Part shown: positions 18,723-27,437 of the stretch, in pieces
How the letters are laid out: each line of letters opens with the position of its first letter
How positions within the stretch are numbered: position 1 is the stretch's first letter
Source: Aureisphaera galaxeae
Lineage (GTDB): Bacteria; Bacteroidota; Bacteroidia; Flavobacteriales; Flavobacteriaceae
Length of the DNA stretch: 64,000 nt
Direction: 5' to 3'
Assembly (NCBI RefSeq): GCF_028561275.1
Contig: NZ_JAQQTF010000002.1
Coordinates: 1 to 64,000 of the forward strand
Made by a program: the position numbers and the translations under genes
Notes under the pieces: model-generated
Told to the model about the DNA's origin: nothing
Databases searched by the model: none
Seen by the model: the letters and a program-made list of their open reading frames with translations, nothing else

Positions 18723-19646
18723 TTAGCCCTTGGTATTTTGGGTCTCGCTTTTGATTTGAGCCATGAGTGCAGCCCCGCCGTCGTTCAAAATTTCTTGGGC
18801 ACAGGCTTTTCCGAAGCCTTTATATCGGCTTTTGGAAATGGTTTTATTCAGTTCTAATTTCTGGCGCCCATCCAAAGAAAGTAGGCAACCTTTGAAATGA
18901 ATTTGCTCACCTTTGATCGTGGCCAAAGCACCAATGGGCGCTGTACATCCTCCTTCTAACACTCGTAAAAATTCCCGTTCTATATGGGTGCAAATGTCGG
19001 ACTCGGGATGATTCAGTTTTGAAGTGGCTTCTTTGCAAAAAGGATCGTTTTCTAATGCCACGATCACCATAGCGCCTTGAGAGGGAGCTGGGATCATCCA
19101 GTCCAAATCCAAATGATTCTCTGGAAGAACATCGATGCGTTCCAAACCTGCCTTGGCAAAGATGGCGCCCTGCCAATCGCTATCCTCGAGCTTTTGCAAT
19201 CTCGTGTTTACGTTGCCACGTAAACCCACCACTTCGTGTTGGGGATAGCGGGACAACCATTGCGCTTTTCTACGAAGGCTACCCGTGGCAATAGTACAAG
19301 ACGCTTCCCCATTGAAAACTCCTTTGGTCACCAGAATATCCCGAACATTGGCTCTTTCCAGTACTGCGGTTTGAATAATTCCCTTAGGTAAAAGAGTAGG
19401 GACGTCTTTCATACTGTGCACGGCAATATCTACCGTTCCATTAAGCATGGCAACGTCCAATGTTTTTGTAAAGATTCCTGTGATACCCAGTTCGTATAAG
19501 GGTTGATCGAGCACCAAATCCCCAGTGGATTTTACGGGGACCAATTCGGTTTGGTAGCCCAGGTTTTCCAATTGGGTTTGTACGGTTTTGGCTTGCCACA
19601 ATGCCAATTGGCTATCACGTGTTCCTATACGAATGGTTTTGCTCAC
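18723..19646 (-). CDS. hemC: Hydroxymethylbilane synthase (porphobilinogen deaminase)
   Basis: 307 residues. It polymerises four porphobilinogens on a dipyrromethane cofactor. The cofactor cysteine is C234 in LEGGCTAPIGA; the catalytic aspartate is D81 in HSMKDVPT; RIGTRDSQLALWQA and GSLRRKAQW are the usual binding segments. The start is a GTG whose bases overlap the hemA TGA, showing coupled translation. The gap to hemD is 12 bases when hemD starts at its ATG. Confidence 0.97.
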   Translation of the reverse strand: MSKTIRIGTRDSQLALWQAKTVQTQLENLGYQTELVPVKSTGDLVLDQPLYELGITGIFTKTLDVAMLNGTVDIAVHSMKDVPTLLPKGIIQTAVLERANVRDILVTKGVFNGEASCTIATGSLRRKAQWLSRYPQHEVVGLRGNVNTRLQKLEDSDWQGAIFAKAGLERIDVLPENHLDLDWMIPAPSQGAMVIVALENDPFCKEATSKLNHPESDICTHIEREFLRVLEGGCTAPIGALATIKGEQIHFKGCLLSLDGRQKLELNKTISKSRYKGFGKACAQEILNDGGAALMAQIKSETQNTKG

Positions 19647-20914
19647 GATTCCTTATTTTCTATTTGGAATACCTTGCGGATGAGGTGAATGCTTTCGGAA
19701 GTTTCTATGCTATCGTCCTTTAAGTGATTGGCGAAATGCTTGGTAATCTGTTGTATGATTCGGTCGCTAATAATCTCTGCTTGCTCTGTGTCGAAGTTGG
19801 CCAGTTTGCGGCGTTGATTGTCGATTTCACCTGCCTTGATTTCCGAAAGTTTGGCCTTTAGGGCTTTTATGGTGGGGGCAAAGCTTCTGTGTTCTGCCCA
19901 GGTGTTGAACTCTTTTTCTATTTCCTCAATGATGGTCTGCGCTAATGGGATTTGCGATTGTCGGTGCGCCAAGGTCTGATCGGTAACACGGGACAATTCA
20001 TCCAAGTGGATAAGGGTAACGTGCTCGTTCTGCAGCACATCGTTATCCACGTTTTTTGGAATCGAGAGATCCAGAATTAGCAGTGGCTTTTTTAGGTGCA
20101 ATAGTGATTTGTTGATCGTGGGTCGATCGGCACCCGTGGCAACGATCAAAACATCGCTTTGTGCTATTTCGCTTTGAATATTGGCATAATCCTTCACCAA
20201 AAGATTGAATTTCCCCGCCATTTTTTCGGCCTTCACCTTGGTACGGTTAATAAGGGTAATGTGATCGTTCTTGGTATGCTTAATGAGGTTTTCGCAGGTA
20301 TTACGACCAATTTTCCCGATTCCGAAGAGGAGAATGTTCTTTTCTGAAACATAGGGAACCCTTGCCATGATGTACTGTACGGCAGCAAAACTTACCGAAG
20401 TGGCACCCGTAGAGATTTCGGTCTCGGTTTTAATGCGCTTGCTCGCCTGGATAACGGCATTGGCCAATCGTTCCATAAAGGCATTGAGCAGTTCCATCTT
20501 TTTGGACTTTTTGAAACTTTGGCGAAACTGACTTATGATTTCAAAGTCTCCCAAAATTTGACTGTCCAGTCCGGTACCCACTTTAAACAAATGATTGATC
20601 GCATGTCTTCCTTTGTGCACATAGGCCACCTTTTCGAATTCCTCCACGGTACCATGGGTGTGCTCGCATAGGAGCTTGATTAATTGAAAAGGATGCTGGG
20701 CAAAGCCATACATTTCGGTACGGTTGCAAGTAGAAATTACGCTCAATGAGGCAATGCCTTCTTCTTTTGCTTGCTGAAGGATATTGTTCTGGGCAGTTTC
20801 AGAAACACTGAAATGACCCCTAATTTCCGCATCGGCCTTTTTGTAGTTAAGGCCTATGGCATAGAAATGTCCCTCCGATGAAAGTGAAAAATGTCTTTTA
20901 CCGTTATTTTCCAT
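19643..20914 (-). CDS. hemA: Glutamyl-tRNA reductase
   Basis: 423 residues from the ATG at 20914. An ATG at 20971 would add 19 hydrophobic residues unlike the family, and a promoter-like box falls inside that stretch, so the shorter form is preferred. HemA reduces glutamyl-tRNA to glutamate-1-semialdehyde with NADPH, the first and regulated step of the C5 heme path. The catalytic cysteine is C63 in STCNRTEMYG; GTGLDSQILGD and the nucleotide fold FGIGKIGRN are clear. hemL, the next enzyme, is not in the window. First gene of the hem operon, divergent from an AraC-type regulator. Confidence 0.96.
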   Translation of the reverse strand: MENNGKRHFSLSSEGHFYAIGLNYKKADAEIRGHFSVSETAQNNILQQAKEEGIASLSVISTCNRTEMYGFAQHPFQLIKLLCEHTHGTVEEFEKVAYVHKGRHAINHLFKVGTGLDSQILGDFEIISQFRQSFKKSKKMELLNAFMERLANAVIQASKRIKTETEISTGATSVSFAAVQYIMARVPYVSEKNILLFGIGKIGRNTCENLIKHTKNDHITLINRTKVKAEKMAGKFNLLVKDYANIQSEIAQSDVLIVATGADRPTINKSLLHLKKPLLILDLSIPKNVDNDVLQNEHVTLIHLDELSRVTDQTLAHRQSQIPLAQTIIEEIEKEFNTWAEHRSFAPTIKALKAKLSEIKAGEIDNQRRKLANFDTEQAEIISDRIIQQITKHFANHLKDDSIETSESIHLIRKVFQIENKES

Positions 20915-20924
20915 AGCGATGGTG

Positions 20925-20932
20925 CAAAAATA
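20925..20932 (-). promoter_or_regulatory. Candidate -7 box of the hemA promoter
   Basis: On the minus strand this reads TATTTTTG, a full match to the Bacteroidota -7 consensus TAnnTTTG. It ends 11 bases before the hemA ATG, giving a very short leader. No convincing -33 TTG was found at the right spacing, so the call rests on one box. Confidence 0.35.
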
Positions 20933-21066
20933 AATCAAGGCGAATCGAAAAAATAACGCTAGCGGTATCAATTATGTCGGAAACTGTTAATTTTGCATGA
21001 TGAAGTCCGAAAACTGATATAAATCATTAAATTTAAAGGGATCGCGGCATATTTGATTCAAATTAG

Positions 21067-21083
21067 TTTAGAATGATTCTAAA
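21067..21083. promoter_or_regulatory. Perfect 8-1-8 palindrome, Fur/PerR-like operator
   Basis: TTTAGAAT-G-ATTCTAAA is a perfect inverted repeat in the divergent hemA/araC-type region, 15 bases before the regulator ATG. Its inner 7-1-7 form resembles Fur/PerR-family boxes (TTATAATnATTATAA differs at two symmetric positions). A sequence close to a -7 box, CATATTTG, lies just upstream at 21048-21055, which would put the palindrome at the transcript start. Confidence 0.5.
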
Positions 21084-21098
21084 TAAAATCGTAAAATA

Positions 21099-21995
21099 AT
21101 GGAAGCAGAGGCTCAAAAAAATATCGCTCAAGGCATCTACGAGGAAACGGTCGTAGAAGAGGGATTTTTTATACTAAAATGTAGCAATGAAAGTGATGAT
21201 AATCAGCTATTTAAGCGCGAAGTGAGCTCAAATTTTATTCAGTTTCACTTTTGTGTAAAAGGGAGTGCTTCTTTCAGTTTTAACAATGGAAATTACCGAT
21301 TGCCTATTCAGGAAAGTACTTCCTTATTGTTGTATAATCCACAACGGGATTTACCTATAGAAGTTTCCGTAAATGCCGATTCTTGGGTGTTATCGGTCTT
21401 ATTGCCCATAAAAAAGTTTCACACGTTATTCTCTACAGATGCCCATTATATTACCTTTTTAAGTGAAGAGAACAAAGACAGAAAATACTACAAGGATGGT
21501 CGCATTTCTCCTTCCATGTCGATAGTGCTCAATCAATTGGTGAACTACAACCTGCATCCTTCGATCAAGTCCTTATACTTTAAGGGAAAGGCATATGAAC
21601 TATTGAGTTTGTATTTCAATCGGGAAGAAGATGTCGATGTGGAACAGTGCCCATTTTTAGTGGATGAACAGAATGTGGCCAAGATTAAGAAAGCAAAGCA
21701 AATTGTCATATCCCGGATGGCAGAGCCACCGACGCTTCAGGAAATCGCTGATGAAATTCAACTACCCATCAACAAATTGAAAGAAGGCTTCAAACAAATT
21801 TATGGGGATTCGGTATTCAGTTTTTTGTTCGATTACAAGATGGAAGTAGCCCGGCAACTATTGGCTTCGGGTTCCCACAATGTGAATGAAGTGGGCGATA
21901 AAGTGGGCTACAGCACGGCCAGCCATTTTATTTCGGCCTTCAAAAAGAAGTTCGGTATTACTCCCAAAAAATTCGTGATGGGATTGAATAGCTAA
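21099..21995 (+). CDS. AraC-family transcriptional regulator next to hem genes
   Basis: 298 residues. The C-terminal 95 residues form the double helix-turn-helix of AraC/XylS proteins (LQEIADEIQLPINKLKEGFKQ and VNEVGDKVGYSTASHFISAFKKKFGITP). The N-terminal 190 residues look beta-rich, as in cupin-like effector domains, with no recognised ligand site. It is divergent from hemA and 101 bases upstream of hemH, so control of heme synthesis or iron use is likely. A Fur/PerR-like palindrome precedes its start. Confidence 0.87.
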   Translation: MEAEAQKNIAQGIYEETVVEEGFFILKCSNESDDNQLFKREVSSNFIQFHFCVKGSASFSFNNGNYRLPIQESTSLLLYNPQRDLPIEVSVNADSWVLSVLLPIKKFHTLFSTDAHYITFLSEENKDRKYYKDGRISPSMSIVLNQLVNYNLHPSIKSLYFKGKAYELLSLYFNREEDVDVEQCPFLVDEQNVAKIKKAKQIVISRMAEPPTLQEIADEIQLPINKLKEGFKQIYGDSVFSFLFDYKMEVARQLLASGSHNVNEVGDKVGYSTASHFISAFKKKFGITPKKFVMGLNS

Positions 21996-22096
21996 GTGGC
22001 TTTCAAACGAATAAAGTTCCCTACAACTTTACCATCTTTTTAAGAACACCATAAGCGTATAGAAGTTATTTTTGTTTCCACCTGAAAATACCAATT

Positions 22097-23137
22097 ATGA
22101 AGAAAGGCGTACTGCTCGTTAATCTGGGTTCTCCAGATAGTACAGATCCCAAAGATGTAAAAAGATACTTGGACGAATTTTTAATGGACCCCCGGGTGAT
22201 CGATGTTCCCCGTTGGGCTCGTATTCTTTTGGTTCGTGGAATTATTCTCAATACCCGGCCTAAGAAATCGGCCGAGGCCTATTCCAAAATCTGGTGGGAA
22301 GAAGGTTCTCCTTTGATTGTGATTTCGGAACGACTTCAGAAAAAGGTTCAGGATAAGCTTAATATTCCGGTGGGCTTGGCTATGCGCTATGGAAGTATGA
22401 CCTTGAAAAAAGGCTTGCAAGCCTTGGTAGATCAGGGAGTAGAGGAAATATTGACCATTCCCTTGTATCCTCAGTTCGCCATGGCAACCACGGAGACGAT
22501 CGACGTAAAGGTGGCCGAGCTACAAAAAGAGTTTTTCCCAAACATCAAGATTGAGTCACTGCCTGCATTTTACCATAGGGAAGATTATATAGAAGTACTT
22601 TCCAAGAGTATAGGTGAAAAGTTGGAAGGCCTCGATTATGAGCATTTGTTGTTCTCCTATCACGGAGTACCGGAACGTCACATTAAGAAAAGTGATATTA
22701 CCCAGTCCCATTGTAAAATCGATGGGTCTTGCTGTGTGACCAAAAGCAAAGCCCATGAATTCTGTTATCGCCATCAATGCTTAGATACCACCACGAAGGT
22801 TGCCGAAAAGCTGAACCTGAAGGAAGGAACCTATTCCAGTTCCTTTCAAAGCCGATTGGGCTTCGACCCGTGGCTACAACCGTATACGGACCGTACCATA
22901 GAGCGTTTCGGAAAGGAAGGAATGAAGAAAATGGCCATTGTTACCCCAGCGTTTGTAAGCGATTGCTTAGAAACCCTTGAGGAAATAGCGATGGAAGGGG
23001 AAGAGATTTTCCATGAGGTAGGAGGAAAGGAATTCACAACCATTCCCTGTTTAAACGATCGCGACGACTTTGCCCAATTGTTGGCCAATTGGATCGAAGA
23101 ATGGCGCATGGTAAATGTTGAAACGGCCATCGCGTAA
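22097..23137 (+). CDS. hemH: Ferrochelatase with internal cysteine cluster
   Basis: 346 residues. It inserts ferrous iron into protoporphyrin IX. The N-terminus KGVLLVNLGSPDS, the catalytic histidine H189 in SYHGVPERH, the SRLGFDPWLQPYT loop and the C-terminal glutamates of VSDCLETLEEI are all present. Just after the catalytic His lie five cysteines: C206, C212, C213, C223 and C228. An internal set of this size and position recalls the microbial ferrochelatases that hold a [2Fe-2S] cluster. The stop TAA is followed at once by the ATG of the MATE gene. Confidence 0.95.
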   Translation: MKKGVLLVNLGSPDSTDPKDVKRYLDEFLMDPRVIDVPRWARILLVRGIILNTRPKKSAEAYSKIWWEEGSPLIVISERLQKKVQDKLNIPVGLAMRYGSMTLKKGLQALVDQGVEEILTIPLYPQFAMATTETIDVKVAELQKEFFPNIKIESLPAFYHREDYIEVLSKSIGEKLEGLDYEHLLFSYHGVPERHIKKSDITQSHCKIDGSCCVTKSKAHEFCYRHQCLDTTTKVAEKLNLKEGTYSSSFQSRLGFDPWLQPYTDRTIERFGKEGMKKMAIVTPAFVSDCLETLEEIAMEGEEIFHEVGGKEFTTIPCLNDRDDFAQLLANWIEEWRMVNVETAIA

Positions 23138-24514
23138 ATGGCGAACAAATCCACAAAATTAGGTACAGAACCCATCAGTAAACTGTTGGTGCAGCAGGCC
23201 GTTCCTGCTTCCATCGGGATATTAGTCATGTCCCTAAATATGATTGTGGATACCATTTTTGTAGGACGGTGGATCGGTTCTTTGGCGATTTCGGCCATTA
23301 CCGTTGTGGTACAGCCTACTTTCTTTATTGCGGCTATTGGTCTTGCACTGGGAATTGGAGGTAGTTCAGTGTTGTCACGTGCTTTAGGGGCCGGGAATCA
23401 TGCCAAGGCGTTGAAGGTATTTGGAAATCAGATTACCCTCACCTTTTTCATTTCGGGAATGCTGGCTTTGTTTGGCCTGATCTTTCAAGACAGTTTGATC
23501 GAATTTTTTGGTGCGGACGATTCGTTTAAGGATATTGCTCTTGTTTACTATCGCATTGTTCTGTATGGAATTGTAATGTTGGCCATGTGCATGATGGGGA
23601 ACAATGTAATCCGGGCCGAAGGGAAACCGAAGTTTGCCATGTATGCCATGCTATTACCGGCCATAGGGAATATCCTAATGGATTATATTCTTATTAAAAT
23701 CTTGGGAATGGGCATGGAAGGAGCGGCTTGGGCTACGTTTATTAGTTACGCAATCTGTCTCGCCTTTATCTTATGGTTTTTCATTTTTAAGAGTGAATTA
23801 CGTCTACGATGGTCTTCCTTGGTATTGCAAAACAAGTTGGTAAAGGAAATTTCGGCACTGAGTTTTGTTACCTTTTCCCGTCAGGCGGTGATTGCCGTTT
23901 TGGGAGTATTACTTATCAATGTACTTATTAAATATGGTGATGCTTTGGATGTGGCCTCCTACGGAATCATAAGCCGAATGCTCATGTTTGCCCTGTTCCC
24001 CATTATTGGAGTGAACCAAGGCTTTTTACCTATTGCGGGTTATAATTATGGAGCGGAGAAGTTTTCGCGAGTACGTGAGTCCATCAATACCTCCATCAAG
24101 TATTCTTTGGTCTTGGCGATTATTGTGTTTACCGTTATCATGATTTTCCCTCAGGAGATCGTTTCTGTTTTCTTGAGCAATTCGGATAATTTAGATGCTC
24201 AAACCCTGGCCAATAATGATGAAATCTTAAAGCGGACTCCCTCAGCCTTGCGTTGGGTGTTTGCTCTTACTCCGGTGATCATTATTCAATTAATAGGGAC
24301 TTCCTATTTCCAAGCCATTGGAAAAGCCATGCCTGCACTTTTGTTGAGTTTGACCAAGCAGGGATTTTTCTTGATCCCCTTGCTGCTCATACTTCCTCCA
24401 TTTATGGGCGTATTTGGAGTTTGGATTTCTTTCCCCATTGCCGATTTCCTAGCTACTACAGTAACAGGATATTTTCTGAACAAAGCCGTTAAAAAGGATC
24501 TTGTAAAAGCATAA
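23138..24514 (+). CDS. MATE-family efflux transporter
   Basis: 458 residues with about 12 membrane helices in two similar halves. The first helix block (PASIGILVMSLNMIVDTIFVGRWIG) and the second-half start (SRQAVIAVLGVLLINVLI) are typical of the DinF/NorM superfamily, as is GVNQGFLPIAGYNYGA. Such proteins export drugs or metabolites in exchange for sodium or protons. The ATG abuts the hemH stop with no gap, so the two are cotranscribed; a porphyrin or heme-related substrate is a guess from this coupling. A terminator follows. Confidence 0.9.
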   Translation: MANKSTKLGTEPISKLLVQQAVPASIGILVMSLNMIVDTIFVGRWIGSLAISAITVVVQPTFFIAAIGLALGIGGSSVLSRALGAGNHAKALKVFGNQITLTFFISGMLALFGLIFQDSLIEFFGADDSFKDIALVYYRIVLYGIVMLAMCMMGNNVIRAEGKPKFAMYAMLLPAIGNILMDYILIKILGMGMEGAAWATFISYAICLAFILWFFIFKSELRLRWSSLVLQNKLVKEISALSFVTFSRQAVIAVLGVLLINVLIKYGDALDVASYGIISRMLMFALFPIIGVNQGFLPIAGYNYGAEKFSRVRESINTSIKYSLVLAIIVFTVIMIFPQEIVSVFLSNSDNLDAQTLANNDEILKRTPSALRWVFALTPVIIIQLIGTSYFQAIGKAMPALLLSLTKQGFFLIPLLLILPPFMGVFGVWISFPIADFLATTVTGYFLNKAVKKDLVKA

Positions 24515-24517
24515 AAA

Positions 24518-24539
24518 AAGGAGCCCATTAGGACTCCTT
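24518..24539. terminator. Terminator between MATE gene and M13 peptidase gene
   Basis: AAGGAG (24518-24523) pairs with CTCCTT (24534-24539), extended by CC/GG after one mismatch, around an ATTA loop. The A run before it means it can also serve the convergent minus-strand gene. Confidence 0.7.
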
Positions 24540-24560
24540 CTCTCTATTTCTAAAATGGTA

Positions 24561-26621
24561 TTACCAGATTCGTACTCGATCTTCGGGCGCTAACCACATA
24601 CCGTCACCTTCTGTGATATCGAATGCTTCATAGAACGAATCAATATTCAATAAAGGCTGAATGGCTCTGTTTTCTCCTGGAGAGTGCGTATCCGTTTGCA
24701 CTTGTGTACGCAATGCTTCATCACGGATCAAGGTTCTCCAAACCGTTGCCCAGCTCATGAAGAATCGCTGCTCTGGAGTAAACCCGTCAATATTCTCTGG
24801 GCGTCCGTTTTCGGCCATGAAACGTTGTAATCCGTCATAGGCACCCAATACACCACCAAGGTCACCAATATTTTCACCCAAGGTAAATTCTCCGTTAATG
24901 AATACACTATCCATTACTTCGATGGCGCTGTACTGATCGGCTAGTTTCTTTCCTCTCGTTTTAAACTCTTCAAGATCATTATCGGTCCACCAATTCACCA
25001 AGTTTCCATCGGAGTCGAATCGGGAACCGCTATCATCGAAAGCATGTGAGATCTCATGTCCGATTACGGCTCCAATTCCACCGTAATTCACGGCTTCATC
25101 GGCCAGATAATCGTAGAAAGGAGGCTGAAGGATGGCCGCTGGGAATACGATTTCATTGTTGAAAGGATTGAAATACGCATTTACTGTCTGAGGAGACATT
25201 CCCCATTCGGTTTTGTCTACGGGTTCGTTAATTCTGGAAAGGTTGTCGTTGAAGCCCCAACGATCTACCGCGATCATGTTGTCATAGTAGCTATTTCCTG
25301 CCGCTACTTCCATTTCTGAATAGTCCTTCCATTTGTCCGGATATCCAATTTTAACCGTGAACTTATCCAGTTTTTGGTGTGCTTTCATTTTGGTGCTGTC
25401 GCTCATCCATTCCAATGCGGTAATTCGGTCCTTGAAGGCTTCGATTACATTAGCGATCATGGATTCGGCTTTGGCTTTGGCTTCTGGCGGGAACATTTCA
25501 TCTACATACAATTTTCCAAGTGCTTCGCCCACACTTCCATTTACAGTAGCCAAGGCGCGCTCATCGGCTGGCTTTTGCTTTTCGGCACCTCTTAGGTATT
25601 TGCTATAAAATTCCCAGTTGGCTTTTTCAATTTCAGTAGTCAAGTAACCCGCAGCACCATTTAATGTAGACCAACGTGTTACTGTTTTCCAAGTATCTAC
25701 GTCATTTTCTTCGAATACTGCTTGAATGAACTCCATATACTTTGGTTGCATTACCAATACGGTATCCACTTGCTTGGTAACCCCCATGTTTTTGAAAACA
25801 TCACTCCAAGAAATAGCAGAAACCATTTCTTGAACCTGATCCATGGAGCGTGGATTGTTGAAGTTTCTAAAATCACGGCTCGCAACTTTATCCAAACGTG
25901 GCTCAGCCAACTTGGTTTCGAAAGCCAAGATGGTTTCGGCTTGCTTTCGCGCATCTTCTTCACTATCTCCTAAATATTGAAGCATGCGCGTAATGTGATT
26001 TACATATTCGGCGCGGGTTTCTACCGATTTATCATCTGTTTTTAGGTAATACTCTCTTTGCAATCCCAAACCTCCGGGAGTAATATAGCAGGCATTCATA
26101 CTACTGTTGGACGGGTTGGAAAATGCAGCTAAGCCCAAGAAAGGCTGTCCTATTTCAACAGCATTTACGGTAATGAGCTTTTGGTAATCGTCCATACTCT
26201 GTACAGCAGCGATTTTGTCTAAAATAGGCTGTAATGGAGCGATCCCCGCTTCATTTCTTGCTGCAGTATCCAGCTTGGTTTCGAAAATGGCAAGTGCTTT
26301 TGCCTGATCTGTTTCGGGCGCATACTTTCCACTTTCTTTGGCCTTGGCCAATATCTCCAATACGTCCTTATCGGTAGACTTACGCAATACCCCAAAACCA
26401 CCCCAGCGGGTCTGATCATCGGGAATGGTATTGTTTTTGAGCCAAGTTCCGTTTACATAGTTGTAGAAGTCATCTTTGGGACTTACCGTGGTATCCATAT
26501 TGGCTAGGATAATACCATGTGGCTCGTCACTTTCCTTTTCCTTTTTTTCACCCTCTCCGCAAGCACCGGCTAAAATGAGTCCGGTGGAAACAAGAAGGTA
26601 CTTAAATACATTTGTTTTCAT
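24561..26621 (-). CDS. M13-family zinc metallopeptidase lipoprotein (neprilysin/PepO type)
   Basis: 686 residues, normal for the family. The signal peptide ends in a lipobox (LAGAC, Cys21), so the enzyme is a membrane-attached periplasmic or surface lipoprotein. The N-terminal M13 domain begins DDFYNYVNGTWLKNN. The zinc site is HEISH at 522-526 with the third ligand E583 and D587 in ENIGDLGG. NAYFNPFNNEIVFPAAILQPPF is the conserved substrate-binding strand. The last residues RVRIW match the family C-terminus. Members cut short peptides. It is transcribed alone and convergent with the MATE gene. Confidence 0.95.
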   Translation of the reverse strand: MKTNVFKYLLVSTGLILAGACGEGEKKEKESDEPHGIILANMDTTVSPKDDFYNYVNGTWLKNNTIPDDQTRWGGFGVLRKSTDKDVLEILAKAKESGKYAPETDQAKALAIFETKLDTAARNEAGIAPLQPILDKIAAVQSMDDYQKLITVNAVEIGQPFLGLAAFSNPSNSSMNACYITPGGLGLQREYYLKTDDKSVETRAEYVNHITRMLQYLGDSEEDARKQAETILAFETKLAEPRLDKVASRDFRNFNNPRSMDQVQEMVSAISWSDVFKNMGVTKQVDTVLVMQPKYMEFIQAVFEENDVDTWKTVTRWSTLNGAAGYLTTEIEKANWEFYSKYLRGAEKQKPADERALATVNGSVGEALGKLYVDEMFPPEAKAKAESMIANVIEAFKDRITALEWMSDSTKMKAHQKLDKFTVKIGYPDKWKDYSEMEVAAGNSYYDNMIAVDRWGFNDNLSRINEPVDKTEWGMSPQTVNAYFNPFNNEIVFPAAILQPPFYDYLADEAVNYGGIGAVIGHEISHAFDDSGSRFDSDGNLVNWWTDNDLEEFKTRGKKLADQYSAIEVMDSVFINGEFTLGENIGDLGGVLGAYDGLQRFMAENGRPENIDGFTPEQRFFMSWATVWRTLIRDEALRTQVQTDTHSPGENRAIQPLLNIDSFYEAFDITEGDGMWLAPEDRVRIW

Positions 26622-26696
26622 TTTTTTGGTTTAAGTTAAGTGGTACTCAACGTCATCTTGATGACGTATAAGTAGGGAATTTTAAATTTCGTTACA

Positions 26697-27275
26697 CTAT
26701 TCTGGTTTCTGATCCTGAAGCTCTAATTGCCGGATGGAATCCAGGTATCTCTTTTGTTTTTCGAGTTCTTTTTTCTCGTTTTCTATTTGCTGAAGGTCAT
26801 AGCCGTCTTTTCGAAGCTTTTCTTGTATTTGAACAAAAAAATTGTTCACAGCAATATTGTTCTCCTCTATATAATCGTCAATTTTTTGGGCATCTATGGT
26901 GTTTTTCTGACATTCCAATCGCAATAGTTCAGTTCTTGTTTTTATGATCGCCAATCTGGATTTTATGGAAAACGTGTTCAACGTATCGGGGACCTTAGTC
27001 ATAAGGGAATCCGTATGGGCCAATAACTTCTCCGTTTTGATTTTAAGCTGCTCCAAATCGAGTTGGTGCAACGAGGTAGCTTCATCATTGAAGTCTTGAT
27101 AGAAGTTCCAATTTTCCAGTACTTCCGCGATGGCTGCATCCGGTTTGGAAAAGGTATATTGGGTCATACCATACCGAAGGGTATCCTTTTGCTCTGGCAC
27201 AGTGTTTTCTTGTTCTTGAGAGGTTTCCCCACAAGACAGAAATACGATAAAAACAAATAAGAAAAGATGTTTCAT
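26697..27275 (-). CDS. Small lipoprotein with C-terminal coiled coil, unknown function
   Basis: 192 residues. The signal peptide ends at a lipobox (VFLSC, Cys15). The mature part is mostly helical, with a Lys/Glu/Gln-rich coiled coil in the last 60 residues (LQQIENEKKELEKQKRYLD). I recognise no family. It lies 75 bases upstream of the M13 peptidase gene on the same strand and may share its transcript. It is divergent from the threonine dehydrogenase gene. Confidence 0.72.
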   Translation of the reverse strand: MKHLFLFVFIVFLSCGETSQEQENTVPEQKDTLRYGMTQYTFSKPDAAIAEVLENWNFYQDFNDEATSLHQLDLEQLKIKTEKLLAHTDSLMTKVPDTLNTFSIKSRLAIIKTRTELLRLECQKNTIDAQKIDDYIEENNIAVNNFFVQIQEKLRKDGYDLQQIENEKKELEKQKRYLDSIRQLELQDQKPE

Positions 27276-27437
27276 ATCTTAGAAAGCCCCACAAATATAA
27301 GGGTTCTCACCGCAATACAAAGTTAATTTTGTGCTAAGCCCCCCATAGTGGCGGTGGTGTGATAAAAAAATGAGAAAGAACTCTTGAATATCCCTATATT
27401 TATGCCGCCCAAATTGTAGCCCCATATACAAGTAAAC

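Noticed and set aside
20915-20971. Longer hemA start at 20971
   Set aside because: The extra 19 residues are hydrophobic and foreign to glutamyl-tRNA reductases, and a -7-like promoter box lies within them.
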